Shown: one piece after another, positions 7,127 through 13,875 of the stretch
How the letters are laid out: every line of letters begins with the position of its first letter
How positions within the stretch are numbered: position 1 is the stretch's first letter
Assembly (NCBI GenBank): GCA_030627025.1
Contig: DAOUSX010000004.1
Span: forward strand, 1-15,556
DNA from: Dehalococcoidia bacterium
GTDB taxonomy: Bacteria; Chloroflexota; Dehalococcoidia; GIF9; AB-539-J10
Length of the DNA: 15,556 nt
Direction of reading: 5' to 3'
Translations under genes and position numbers: made by a program
The notes under the pieces: model-generated
Database searches by the model: none
What the model saw: only the letters and a program-made list of their open reading frames with translations
Told to the model about the DNA's origin: nothing

Positions 7127-7923
7127 TTGAGACCCTCAGGGTCCATTGGATGGTCGTTGTGGATTGTCTCGGCAATCTGACCATCACGCAGGCGCACCAC
7201 GCGGTCGGCAATGGTGCCTATAGCGGAATTGTGAGTGACCACCACTACGACCTTTCCCTTCGTTTGGTTGAGCACCCTCAGCAGCTTGTAAATGCGTTTG
7301 CCTGTCTCGAAGTCCAGGGTGCCTGTGGGTTCATCACAGAGGAGAATCGGCGGGTCAGTGGCCAGGGCCCTGGCTATGGCCACTCGCTGGTTCTCGCCGC
7401 CCGACAGCTCGCTTGGGAAATGCTTCATGCGCTCTTCCAAGCCTACCTCGTGTAGTATCTCTTCGGCAGACCTGTGATGTTTTACCAGCTCAGCGGCGAA
7501 CTCGACATTTTCCGTGGCGGTGAGGGTTGGAATCAGATTGAAGAACTGGAAGATGAAGCCGATTTGCGTGCGTCGAAAATTGGTGAGCTGGGCCTGGCTC
7601 AGTTTCGTGATGTCGGTGTCGTTAACTATAATGCAGCCTGAGGTGGGAGAGTCCAGGCCTCCAATCAGGTTGAGCAGCGTCGTCTTTCCAGAGCCACTGG
7701 GTCCCAGGAAGACGATGAATTCTCCTGCCATCACCTCGAAGGTGACATCTCTTAGCGCCGGCACGAGAATCTTGCCCATCTGGTAGTTCTTGGAAACCTT
7801 TTCTAACTTGATTGCTGGTTTCCTGGAATTTTGCTTGGCTGTTACCAGTTCCGAGGCATCGGCCATCGACTGCTTTCCCTTGCTACGTAGCCAGCGCATC
7901 CTGCTAGGTCGTCGGATTGACAT
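7120..7923 (-). CDS. ABC transporter ATP-binding protein, LolD/MacB family
   Basis: A complete nucleotide-binding domain: Walker [10 protein letters not shown] (residues 74-82), Q-loop Gln in FQFFNLIP (126), signature [15 protein letters not shown] from 173, Walker [10 protein letters not shown] (193-201) and H-loop His in VVTHN (231). The region after the Walker B reads [15 protein letters not shown], as in LolD/FtsE/MacB ATPases that drive FtsX-type permeases by mechanotransmission. The listed ATG (7923) gives 267 residues. An ATG at 7866, preceded by AAGGGA 9 bases upstream, gives 248 residues and may be the real start, because the first 19 residues are basic and not family-like. The gene directly precedes and overlaps its permease. 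All catalytic residues are intact even though the permease frame is interrupted. Confidence 0.92.
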   Translation of the reverse strand: MSIRRPSRMRWLRSKGKQSMADASELVTAKQNSRKPAIKLEKVSKNYQMGKILVPALRDVTFEVMAGEFIVFLGPSGSGKTTLLNLIGGLDSPTSGCIIVNDTDITKLSQAQLTNFRRTQIGFIFQFFNLIPTLTATENVEFAAELVKHHRSAEEILHEVGLEERMKHFPSELSGGENQRVAIARALATDPPILLCDEPTGTLDFETGKRIYKLLRVLNQTKGKVVVVVTHNSAIGTIADRVVRLRDGQIAETIHNDHPMDPEGLKW

Positions 7924-8054
7924 GATTGGCTCGCGCCACTTGCCTCTCCTTGTGCGGACACAGGAGATTTTCCTCCCAGCTCATCGGGCTATGTTAACGC
8001 CGTTGCTCTCAGGCTGTCAACGCTTGGTGCGGGGCATTTTGTTACCTCACCCAG

Positions 8055-8489
8055 TCAAAGGTCTCTCACCATTTTTATATGTTTGATACCAGCTTCCCGG
8101 AAAGGTGAGCCTAACTCGTTAAAGCCGCATGCCCTGTAGAATTCTATAACTCCGTACTGAGCATGAAGAACCACCTTTTCAACTCGCTTATTCTTTAATT
8201 CCTGAGCCAGAAAGGACATCAGCTTCCTTCCTATTCCTATATGGCGAAAGGGTTGTAACACAGCCATCCTTTCCAGCTTAACCTGTCTGGCATCTAAAAA
8301 TTGAACTCTGGCGGTTCCTATAGTCTTCTCTCCGTCTTTAACTACCACATGCATTGCCTGGCCTTCACAGCCATCGAATACTACATCTTCCTGAACGCCC
8401 TGTTCATCAACAAATACCTGCCTTCTCACCTCAAAGGCGTCCGTTAACTCATCGTCGTTTTCCACAAGTTTATATATGAATCCCTTCAT
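8055..8489 (-). CDS. GNAT-family N-acetyltransferase
   Basis: This 144-residue protein transfers an acetyl group from acetyl-CoA to an unknown amine. It begins MKGFIYKLVENDDELTDAFE and continues RRQVFVDEQGVQEDVVFDG, the opening of the ElaA-like branch. The acetyl-CoA loop is QPFRHIGIGRKLM (R-x-x-G-x-G) near residues 85-97, after the strand VKLERMAVL. The closing strand VVLHAQYGVIEFYRACGF is typical. A GTG at 8519 would add ten residues but lies almost directly after the minus-strand TATAAT at 8525-8530, so I chose ATG 8489; neither start has a strong Shine-Dalgarno sequence. It lies upstream of the ABC genes on the same strand with a gap of about 130 bases, so it could share their transcript. 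Confidence 0.88.
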   Translation of the reverse strand: MKGFIYKLVENDDELTDAFEVRRQVFVDEQGVQEDVVFDGCEGQAMHVVVKDGEKTIGTARVQFLDARQVKLERMAVLQPFRHIGIGRKLMSFLAQELKNKRVEKVVLHAQYGVIEFYRACGFNELGSPFREAGIKHIKMVRDL

Positions 8490-8519
8490 AGCGGTAACAT
8501 TGAATATTGCTTGAACCAC

Positions 8520-8570
8520 TTAATATTATAAGTGAATATTGCGCAAATGGGTTATTATAATAAGAAAACA
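8520..8570. promoter_or_regulatory. Divergent AT-rich promoter region between the GNAT and DUF1214 genes
   Basis: TATAAT occurs on both strands: minus at 8530-8525, facing the acetyltransferase gene, and plus at 8556-8561, facing the DUF1214 gene. TTGCGC at 8539-8544 (plus) lies only 11 bases before the plus -10, too near for a normal -35. The two hexamers suggest divergent transcription, but no clean pair of -35 sites is seen. Confidence 0.35.
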
Positions 8571-8668
8571 AGTAGGGAAAATCTGGTGCGGAGATGAGCG
8601 AGCTTTGCAAGACATAGTTCAGCCTCAGGGAAGGAGAGAAGCACTTTCTGTTTGCTACAATTAGTTAG

Positions 8669-9277
8669 ATGGAATCAGGTAACAGGAGAAAAACAATAAG
8701 GAGGATATCCAAGTATCTTTTAGTTGTAGTGGTTGCTTTGGCCTTGGGAGTTGGTTCGGCGTTATTGGGAGTTGGCTTTATGACTGAAAAGGACTTAATT
8801 AGAAATGGAGCATGGTATACCGGCCTTACATATGGCAGTGAGCAAGCCGGGATGTATACCAGGGCTGCAGTTGCTATTGTGGCGCTTTTTTCACTTAACA
8901 GATCTGAGGTGATTTATTACACGGCAGATACTGACGGTGCTGGACAGCTGCTGCAGTCGAGCTGTGACTACAAAATTGAAGGTGGTAATCTTGATCCCTA
9001 TGCCTCCTGGTGGAGCATCACGGCATACGGCGGTGATAATTTTTTGATCCCCAATGAGCAAAACCGTTACTCCTACACCGATACGAATATCGAGTATGAT
9101 GGGGACGGAAACTTTACAATTCTTTTGTCCTCAACTTCCAAAACGGGTAACTGGCTCCCTACGGGTAATCAAAACAAAATCATTCTTATGCTGCGTATGT
9201 ATAATCCGGCACCATCTGTTTATGAGAACCTCGATACTATTGAACTGCCCCGTATTGTGAAGGAAGAATGTAAATGA
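8669..9277 (+). CDS. Membrane-anchored DUF1214-domain protein
   Basis: A 202-residue protein with a basic N-terminus (NRRKTIRRISKY) followed by one membrane segment at about residues 17-38, placing the rest outside the cytoplasm. The domain carries WWSITAYGGDNFLIPNEQNR (about 113-132) and later NWLPTGNQNKIILMLRMYNP (about 160-179), the hallmarks of DUF1214. In many bacteria DUF1214 is fused C-terminal to DUF1254 in one larger protein; here each is a separate gene in reversed order. The ATG at 8669 follows an in-frame TAG closely and has no clear Shine-Dalgarno site; GGAAGGAG at 8630-8637 is too distant. Its stop overlaps the next start as ATGA. Function is unknown. Confidence 0.8.
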   Translation: MESGNRRKTIRRISKYLLVVVVALALGVGSALLGVGFMTEKDLIRNGAWYTGLTYGSEQAGMYTRAAVAIVALFSLNRSEVIYYTADTDGAGQLLQSSCDYKIEGGNLDPYASWWSITAYGGDNFLIPNEQNRYSYTDTNIEYDGDGNFTILLSSTSKTGNWLPTGNQNKIILMLRMYNPAPSVYENLDTIELPRIVKEECK

Positions 9278-9810
9278 AAAACTGGATAAAATTGATAGTG
9301 ATAACGCTTTTATTAGCTGCTGTAATTCATGTAGCTACAGTGGCAGTGTTACCGTACGGGATTACACTTTATACCTTGGTAAGCATGCAGCAAAAAACAC
9401 CTGGCGGCCAGATGAACATGATATATCAGGCGCCTCCGATAACAGCCGATAGCAGAGATGTGGTTAGACCTTCCCCTGACCTTCTATACTCCATTTGCGT
9501 TTATGAAGTGAGCGATAAGCCGCTTCATATCGTCGCTCCAATACCTGATGACACTTATTGGTCAATGTCCTTTTACGCAATTAACACAGATAATTTCTTT
9601 GTGGTGAATAACCGAACCGCTAAATCAAACCCGGCTGATATACTTCTGGTCGGGGAAGACATGCCTTACCACGATGCCGGAGATTCAGAGGTGGTCATTG
9701 CCCCAAGCAACATGGGTGTTATCCTCTTTCGCATTCTCATCACCGATAAAAGCGAATTAAATGACCTGATGCAAGTCCAGGAACAAGCATACTGCAGCCT
9801 GGTTGATTGA
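9274..9810 (+). CDS. Membrane-anchored DUF1254-domain protein
   Basis: A 178-residue protein beginning MKNWIKLIVITLLLAAVIHV, a membrane anchor at about residues 5-27. The outside part contains DVVRPSPDLLYSICVYEVSD (about 63-82), the V-x-x-x-x-x-D-x-L-Y-S pattern of DUF1254, then KPLHIVAPIPDDTYWSMSFY. It overlaps the DUF1214 gene by four bases (ATGA), so the two are very probably made together and may form one complex equivalent to the fused DUF1254-DUF1214 proteins. Both lengths are short compared with the fused forms. The function of these domains is not known, and the nearby nitroreductase and acyl-CoA dehydrogenase do not define it. Confidence 0.78.
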   Translation: MKNWIKLIVITLLLAAVIHVATVAVLPYGITLYTLVSMQQKTPGGQMNMIYQAPPITADSRDVVRPSPDLLYSICVYEVSDKPLHIVAPIPDDTYWSMSFYAINTDNFFVVNNRTAKSNPADILLVGEDMPYHDAGDSEVVIAPSNMGVILFRILITDKSELNDLMQVQEQAYCSLVD

Positions 9811-9840
9811 AAAGAAAGGCAAACAGAAGGAGGTAGCTAA

Positions 9841-10341
9841 ATGGAGGTATTACAAGCAATCAAGACTAGAAGAAGCATAAGGAAATACAAGAAAGACCCT
9901 GTCCCACAGGAGGAATTGGAGAAGGTCCTGGACGCAGGAAGATGGGCACCATCTGCAAGCAATTTACAACCATGGAAGTTTATAGTCCTAAGTGACTTCA
10001 AGGTAAAGGAAAAGGTGGCGAAATCGCTTGCCTGGGGGAAATTTCTGGATGAAGCACCCTTGGGCATTGCTGTAGCGGCAGACCCCAGAGTATCAAGCCA
10101 TCCTGTAGAGGATGGCTCAATAGCAGCATATAGCATACTTCTGGCTGCCCATGCGGTTGGTCTTGGCGGGTGTTGGCTCAATCCTTCCGCTAGTGAGGAG
10201 GAAGTGAAGGAAATACTCGGCATTCCGAAAGAGGAGAGGTTAATTTCGGTAATGTCAATTGGATATCCCGCCGAAGCTCCATCCAGCACCAGGAAGGAAT
10301 TAAAGGACATTACTTTTACCAACAGGTACGGAAGCAAATAA
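9841..10341 (+). CDS. Nitroreductase-family FMN oxidoreductase
   Basis: The 166-residue product shows the family layout: MEVLQAIKTRRSIRKYKKDPV at the N-terminus with the Arg-Arg-Ser-x-Arg FMN-phosphate contact, APSASNLQPWKFIVL near residues 37-51, and the glycine-rich GLGGCWLNPSA near 115-125. Members use FMN and NAD(P)H to reduce nitro compounds, quinones, enones or other substrates; the substrate cannot be read here. Length is at the short end for the family. AAGGAGG ends about 7 bases before the ATG. It lies 30 bases after the DUF1254 gene and probably belongs to the same transcript. Confidence 0.88.
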   Translation: MEVLQAIKTRRSIRKYKKDPVPQEELEKVLDAGRWAPSASNLQPWKFIVLSDFKVKEKVAKSLAWGKFLDEAPLGIAVAADPRVSSHPVEDGSIAAYSILLAAHAVGLGGCWLNPSASEEEVKEILGIPKEERLISVMSIGYPAEAPSSTRKELKDITFTNRYGSK

Positions 10342-10451
10342 AGGCTGCAATACCGAGCACCGCAATTTTGGCAGAGGGAAGTGGAACAGCTACCGGGGAA
10401 AAGCTTGAGAGCATCAGCCTTTCAGATTTGGCTAAGAAGCTGCAGGTGTGA
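10341..10451 (+). pseudogene. Possible short coding remnant between nitroreductase and acyl-CoA dehydrogenase
   Basis: One plus-strand frame reads ILAEGSGTATGEKLESISLS then DLAKKLQV and a TGA at 10449-10451. Its composition and helical look resemble the C-terminal end of a real protein, but it has no start codon and I cannot name a family. It fills most of the 171-base gap, so it may be the tail of a gene otherwise deleted. It could also be chance. Confidence 0.2.
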
Positions 10452-10512
10452 GATGCTGCTTTACACGGAGTGGCATAGATTCTTAAAATCTAAAAAGGAA
10501 GGTAAGTAAAAC

Positions 10513-11748
10513 ATGGAAATTATAGGAAGAAAATATCTGGATGTGTTAATACCGGAGGAAGCTGCGTTCATGCAGCAAGCGCTACATGCCTTTGTTGACA
10601 ATGAGATTATGCCGGTTCGCCAAAAGATTGACTATGATGACGAACATAAGCTAGTTGATAAGATTCGCCAGGGCTTGACAGGCCTTGGTATTCAAAGAGC
10701 TATGTTTCCGGACAAATATGGCGGCATGGGCATAACGTCAATGGTTCTCTCTTTCATAGCTTTTGAGGAAATCGCTCGTGGGGATGTGGCAATAGCCATC
10801 GCTACAGGCTGTACTCCCTGGTGCTTTGCACCTGCCATACTTGCTTCAAATGAAGCGGTCCTGGATAGATTTGCGCCTCAGTTCTGTGGCGATGAGCTCC
10901 AGACAGGCTGTTTTGCACTGACCGAGCCAGCTAGTGGCTGTGATATTGAAAACCCTGAGATGCATGGGCGCACAATAAAGACTATAGCAAAGCTCGATGG
11001 CGATGAATGGGTAATCAACGGTAACAAATGCCTCGCAAGCAACTCCGGGGTCTCCCAGGCTTACTGTGTAGTCTGCACCACGGATCCCAATTTGGGAGAA
11101 GAAGGGATTGCCCTCATGTATGTGCCATATCCCGTTGAGGGCATGTCATTTGGTAAGTTCGAGGATAAAGCAGGGATGCGAGCAGACAGGAATTGCGATA
11201 TCTTTTTGGATAACGTGCGGGTTCCCAAGGAATATCGCGCCGCCGGGCCAGGAAAGGACGCAGAGCTTTTTACGTTTAACTGCATTATGGGCAGAGGTGG
11301 TGCCGCTGGATTCTCTATAGGGGCTGCTCAAGGCGCCTTTGAAAAGGTCTTGGAGTACACTACGGATAGAATCGTAGCTGGCAAGCCGATAAGAGAGCAT
11401 TCAGTATGTGCCTGTATGTTAGCCGATATGGTCATCGGCATCGAGACCGCCAGAGCCTATTACATGAACCTTGCCTACATGATAGATGAAGCCAGGATCG
11501 TTGATACAATCGGCAGCAAAGGATTGGATCCGCAACTTGCAAATTTTTTCCTGTCGAGGGCAAGCCTCGCCAAAGTCTATGCTGATGATGTAGCCGTTAT
11601 GGTTACAAACAAGGCTATGGAGCTTATGGGCTCTTACGGCTATCTTCACGAGTACGACGTAGAGAAGTATTGGCGAGATAGTAAGGAATGCCAGCTATAC
11701 GAGGGAGGAGCTCAGCTAGGCAGACTTGACATTATAAGAAATTACTGA
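10513..11748 (+). CDS. Acyl-CoA dehydrogenase family protein
   Basis: This 411-residue flavoprotein has the normal family length and order: an N-terminal helical part, FALTEPASGCD (about residues 134-144, the FAD-contacting T-E-P-x-x-G-S-D motif with Cys for Ser), the middle beta domain with WVINGNKCLASNSG, then a helical C-terminal domain ending YEGGAQLGRLDIIRNY. The Glu in YEGG corresponds to the catalytic base position of many family members. These enzymes oxidise acyl-CoA at the alpha-beta bond and pass electrons to ETF; the chain type cannot be read. AAGGAAGG precedes the ATG by about 10 bases. It is the last gene of the run that starts with DUF1214. Confidence 0.92.
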   Translation: MEIIGRKYLDVLIPEEAAFMQQALHAFVDNEIMPVRQKIDYDDEHKLVDKIRQGLTGLGIQRAMFPDKYGGMGITSMVLSFIAFEEIARGDVAIAIATGCTPWCFAPAILASNEAVLDRFAPQFCGDELQTGCFALTEPASGCDIENPEMHGRTIKTIAKLDGDEWVINGNKCLASNSGVSQAYCVVCTTDPNLGEEGIALMYVPYPVEGMSFGKFEDKAGMRADRNCDIFLDNVRVPKEYRAAGPGKDAELFTFNCIMGRGGAAGFSIGAAQGAFEKVLEYTTDRIVAGKPIREHSVCACMLADMVIGIETARAYYMNLAYMIDEARIVDTIGSKGLDPQLANFFLSRASLAKVYADDVAVMVTNKAMELMGSYGYLHEYDVEKYWRDSKECQLYEGGAQLGRLDIIRNY

Positions 11749-11880
11749 GCACAGGAGAAGGGCGAAAGGGGGTTGAGATAGTTTAGCTCCGTTGGCTACC
11801 CCATAAACAGTATGATTTCTGTCCTTATAGACAGCTTATATGACGTTTCCCATCTGAAAGTCAAGGGTCGAGTAAACTAA

Positions 11881-11926
11881 TCGGGGCGAGAGGACTCGAA
11901 CCTCCGACCTCAGCGTCCCGAACGCT
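11881..11926 (-). repeat. Stranded 3' fragment of tRNA-Pro (attL/attR-like copy)
   Basis: These 46 bases are identical to 12569-12614 and, on the minus strand, cover the tRNA from the anticodon stem through the T arm to the discriminator base. Identity then breaks with one mismatch, four matching bases and complete divergence. On the outer side this copy is followed by TTA where the intact tRNA has CCA. It has no 5' half and cannot form a tRNA. Confidence 0.85.
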
Positions 11927-11984
11927 ACGCGTGTTGCAAGATACGAGGTATCAGTCGTTTTGATTGTTCGCAGCAAGGAGTTTG

Positions 11985-12013
11985 TTGCTCTTGATAGCTG
12001 TTGAAGCTATAAT
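11985..12013 (+). promoter_or_regulatory. Predicted promoter of hicBA
   Basis: TTGCTC at 11985-11990 and TATAAT at 12008-12013 are separated by 17 bases, the ideal spacing for the housekeeping sigma factor. The palindrome TAGCTGTTGAAGCTA (11995-12009) lies across the spacer and the edge of the -10 and is a candidate operator. The predicted transcript starts about 70 bases before hicB. The same TTGCTC/17/TATAAT wording is found at the tRNA-Pro promoter. Confidence 0.6.
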
Positions 12014-12091
12014 AAGTTGTGAGCGGTGTTGATTAAGTGAAAAGCATGTCTTTTACTGGAACAGGCAACAGGAGGCTAAGAGGGGTGAAAA

Positions 12092-12346
12092 TTGATTACA
12101 CAATATATTGAGGCTGCGCTGAGTAGAGCGAGGTATGAAATCATTGAGGATGAGGAGCCATATTATGGGGAGGTTCCGGAACTTGAAGGCGTATGGGCTA
12201 CGGGCAAAACACTTGAAGAGTGCCGCCGCAATTTGGCTGAGGTTATTGATGGTTGGCTTGTGGTGAGGCTTAGAAGGGGATTGGATATTCCTTCTATAGG
12301 GGAATACAAAATAGAGGAACTGAAAATATTAAAAGTCGGTGGCTGA
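12092..12346 (+). CDS. hicB: HicB-family antitoxin, short form
   Basis: This 84-residue protein has the HicB partial RNase H-like fold: a first strand with YEIIEDEEPYYGEVPELEGV, then WATGKTLEECRRNLAEVIDG (about residues 35-54), the conserved helix that packs on HicA. HicB neutralises the HicA RNase by direct binding. Only about 30 residues follow the core helix, and none looks like the ribbon-helix-helix or helix-turn-helix tail by which larger HicB proteins bind DNA. Translation must start at TTG 12092, because a stop (TGA) lies two codons upstream in frame; GAGGGG is 6 bases before it. Its end overlaps hicA by eight bases. Confidence 0.85.
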   Translation: MITQYIEAALSRARYEIIEDEEPYYGEVPELEGVWATGKTLEECRRNLAEVIDGWLVVRLRRGLDIPSIGEYKIEELKILKVGG

Positions 12347-12557
12347 ACTTTCAGCTGTTTCATGGACAGAGCTGGTAAAGCGGCTTCATAAGCTTGGATT
12401 TGAAGGACCTTTCCGAGGCGGTAAACATCCCTACATGATAAAAGGGAACTTGGTGTTAACCATTCCTAATCCGCATCGTAGAGCGATTGGGATTTCTCTT
12501 TTATCCCGGATTTTAAAACGGGCTAAAGTTACCAGAGGGGATTGGCTTAAACAATAG
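12339..12557 (+). CDS. hicA: HicA-family toxin (mRNA interferase)
   Basis: A 72-residue protein with the small double-stranded-RNA-binding-like fold of Hic[21 protein letters not shown] (helix and turn), then [10 protein letters not shown] with the conserved catalytic His at about residue 29, a strand LVLTIPNPH, and a C-terminal helix [18 protein letters not shown]. The His is present, so the toxin is likely active when free. It starts at GTG 12339 inside the end of hicB, giving coupled translation with antitoxin first, the common HicBA order in many non-enteric genomes. Its stop lies 8 bases before the 3' end of the convergent tRNA gene. Confidence 0.87.
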   Translation: MAELSAVSWTELVKRLHKLGFEGPFRGGKHPYMIKGNLVLTIPNPHRRAIGISLLSRILKRAKVTRGDWLKQ

Positions 12558-12565
12558 CTTTCTGC

Positions 12566-12642
12566 TGGTCGGGGCGAGAGGACTCGAACCTCCGACCTCA
12601 GCGTCCCGAACGCTGCGCGCTACCAGACTGCGCTACGCCCCG
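12566..12642 (-). tRNA. tRNA-Pro (anticodon CGG)
   Basis: Reading 12642 down to 12566, the acceptor stem CGGGGCG pairs with CGCCCCG, the D stem is GCGC/GCGC, the anticodon stem CAGCG/CGCTG encloses TTCGGGA with anticodon CGG (reads CCG), and the T arm is GGAGG-TTCGAGT-CCTCT with one G-T pair. The discriminator is A and CCA is encoded, for 77 bases in total. All arms close, so it should be functional. Its 3' 46 bases are duplicated at 11881-11926. Confidence 0.95.
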
Positions 12643-12653
12643 TTGTCTAGCCT

Positions 12654-12682
12654 ATTATAAGGTGGTTTAATTATCAGAGCAA
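12654..12682 (-). promoter_or_regulatory. Promoter of tRNA-Pro
   Basis: On the minus strand TTGCTC (12682-12677) and TATAAT (12659-12654) are 17 bases apart, and the tRNA begins 12 bases after the -10, as expected for a stable RNA gene. The -35 hexamer ends immediately before the ATG of the divergent phosphoglycerate-mutase-like gene. Confidence 0.7.
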
Positions 12683-13867
12683 ATGAAATATTGCGTTGTG
12701 ATAATCGATGGCGCAGCAGGTTGGTCTCTACTCCAGCGTGGCGGGAAGACCTGCTTGGAGCTAGCAAAAACTCCAAATCTGGATGCTATGGCCAGTGAAG
12801 CTACCATCGGGCTTGTTCGCACGGTGCCGCCAGGCATGGAGCCCAGCAGTGCCTGTGCCTGTATGTCGCTGCTGGGTTATGACCCTAAGGTGTACTACCG
12901 AGGCAGAAGTGCTATCGAAGCTAGAAGCATGGGTATTCCCATTGAAAGGGATGAGGTCGTTTTCCGATGTAATCTGGTTGCTGTGCGTGATGGGAAGATG
13001 TGGAGTTACAGCTCAGGGTATATCAGCACCGAGGAAGCGAAACAGCTTGTCGCTAGTTTAAATGAAAATCTTGGCAGCGATGAGGTGCATTTCTATCCCG
13101 GTGTGAGCTATCGGCATATATGTAAGATAAAGGGGCATAAGGATACACTTACGGCTGCCTGTACTCCTCCGCATGATATTCCTGATAAGCCTGTTGCTGA
13201 ATTTCTTCCTCATGGTGCAGGGAGTAGCTTTTTGAAAGATCTTATGGAGAGATCAAAGTCTATGCTTCGAAGGCATCCGGTAAATGAAGCACGCAGGTCT
13301 CGAGGCGATATACCGGCTACGATGATATGGCTTTTCTGGGGTAGTGAGAGAATACCTGATATGCCTTCTTTCAAGGAGGCATATGGGCTTGATGCTGCCC
13401 TGACCTCGGGTGTTGACCTTCTACAGGGATTAGCCAAAATGATGAGAATGGAGGTGTTAAACATCCCTGGTGTGACCGACGGATTGGATAATGACTATGC
13501 TGCTCAGGCAAAAGGTGCTTTGGAAGCACTTAAAGAATGCGACCTGGTGGTTATTCACGTAGAGGCGCCCGATGAAGCTGCCCATGCTGGTGCCATCGAT
13601 GATAAAATAGAGGCTATCCAGGAGGTGGATGGTAAAATCGTCAGCCGAATTCGCAAGTGGGATAAGGATGCTATTCGTGTTTTAGTCATGCCTGACCACG
13701 CAACGCCTATTCAAGTTCGGACTCATACTGATGAGCCGGTTCCATTTATGCTGTGGGGCAAGGGATTCAAGGCTAATGGGGCGAAGAGATTCACCGAGGC
13801 TGAGGCTAAAGGCACAGGATTTTTCATCGACGCAGGGTATAATATTATGGGGAAATTGATACGGTGA
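12683..13867 (+). CDS. Archaeal-type phosphoglycerate-mutase-like protein, proposed homoserine kinase
   Basis: This 394-residue protein belongs to the alkaline-phosphatase-fold aPGAM group. Visible metal and catalytic sites are IDGAAGW (Asp 9), the nucleophile region [18 protein letters not shown] (Ser 55-56), [12 protein letters not shown] (about 295-306), MPDHATP (about 336-342) and the His of [10 protein letters not shown]. Standard annotation would be cofactor-independent phosphoglycerate mutase (apgM). However, a subgroup next to threonine-pathway genes (TIGR02535) is proposed, and in some bacteria supported genetically, to phosphorylate homoserine. Here it overlaps aspartate kinase, which favours that role. 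The stop overlaps the first possible lysC start (GTGA). Only a weak AGAG precedes the ATG; the leader is short because tRNA-Pro diverges right upstream. Confidence 0.88.
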   Translation: MKYCVVIIDGAAGWSLLQRGGKTCLELAKTPNLDAMASEATIGLVRTVPPGMEPSSACACMSLLGYDPKVYYRGRSAIEARSMGIPIERDEVVFRCNLVAVRDGKMWSYSSGYISTEEAKQLVASLNENLGSDEVHFYPGVSYRHICKIKGHKDTLTAACTPPHDIPDKPVAEFLPHGAGSSFLKDLMERSKSMLRRHPVNEARRSRGDIPATMIWLFWGSERIPDMPSFKEAYGLDAALTSGVDLLQGLAKMMRMEVLNIPGVTDGLDNDYAAQAKGALEALKECDLVVIHVEAPDEAAHAGAIDDKIEAIQEVDGKIVSRIRKWDKDAIRVLVMPDHATPIQVRTHTDEPVPFMLWGKGFKANGAKRFTEAEAKGTGFFIDAGYNIMGKLIR

Positions 13868-13875
13868 GGAGTAAC

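Larger units (their letters stand above)
11749..12091. other. Intergenic region holding the stranded tRNA 3' end and the hicBA promoter
   Basis: The first 130 bases show no gene; a 5-bp stem (11819-11823 with 11830-11834) is not followed by a T-run. The 46-bp tRNA-Pro fragment is at 11881-11926. After it come the promoter-like TTGCTC-17-TATAAT (11985-12013) and a leader of about 70 bases to the hicB start. Confidence 0.5.
11881..12614. mobile_element. tRNA-Pro-bounded micro-island carrying hicBA
   Basis: The interval lies between two exact 46-bp direct copies of the 3' part of tRNA-Pro (11881-11926 and 12569-12614). Integrative elements that enter a tRNA gene through a tyrosine integrase leave just this pattern: an intact tRNA at one end and a stranded 3' fragment at the other. 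The only genes inside are hicB and hicA, and there is no integrase. It may be the deleted core of a larger element, or a tiny satellite moved by an integrase elsewhere. A tandem tRNA duplication followed by decay is the main alternative. Confidence 0.6.

Noticed and set aside
8489..8519. GTG 8519 as start of the acetyltransferase
   Set aside because: It lies only about five bases from the predicted -10 hexamer, and the family homology begins at the ATG at 8489.
11819..11834. CTGTC/GACAG hairpin as terminator of the acyl-CoA dehydrogenase operon
   Set aside because: The stem is only 5 bp and no run of T follows.
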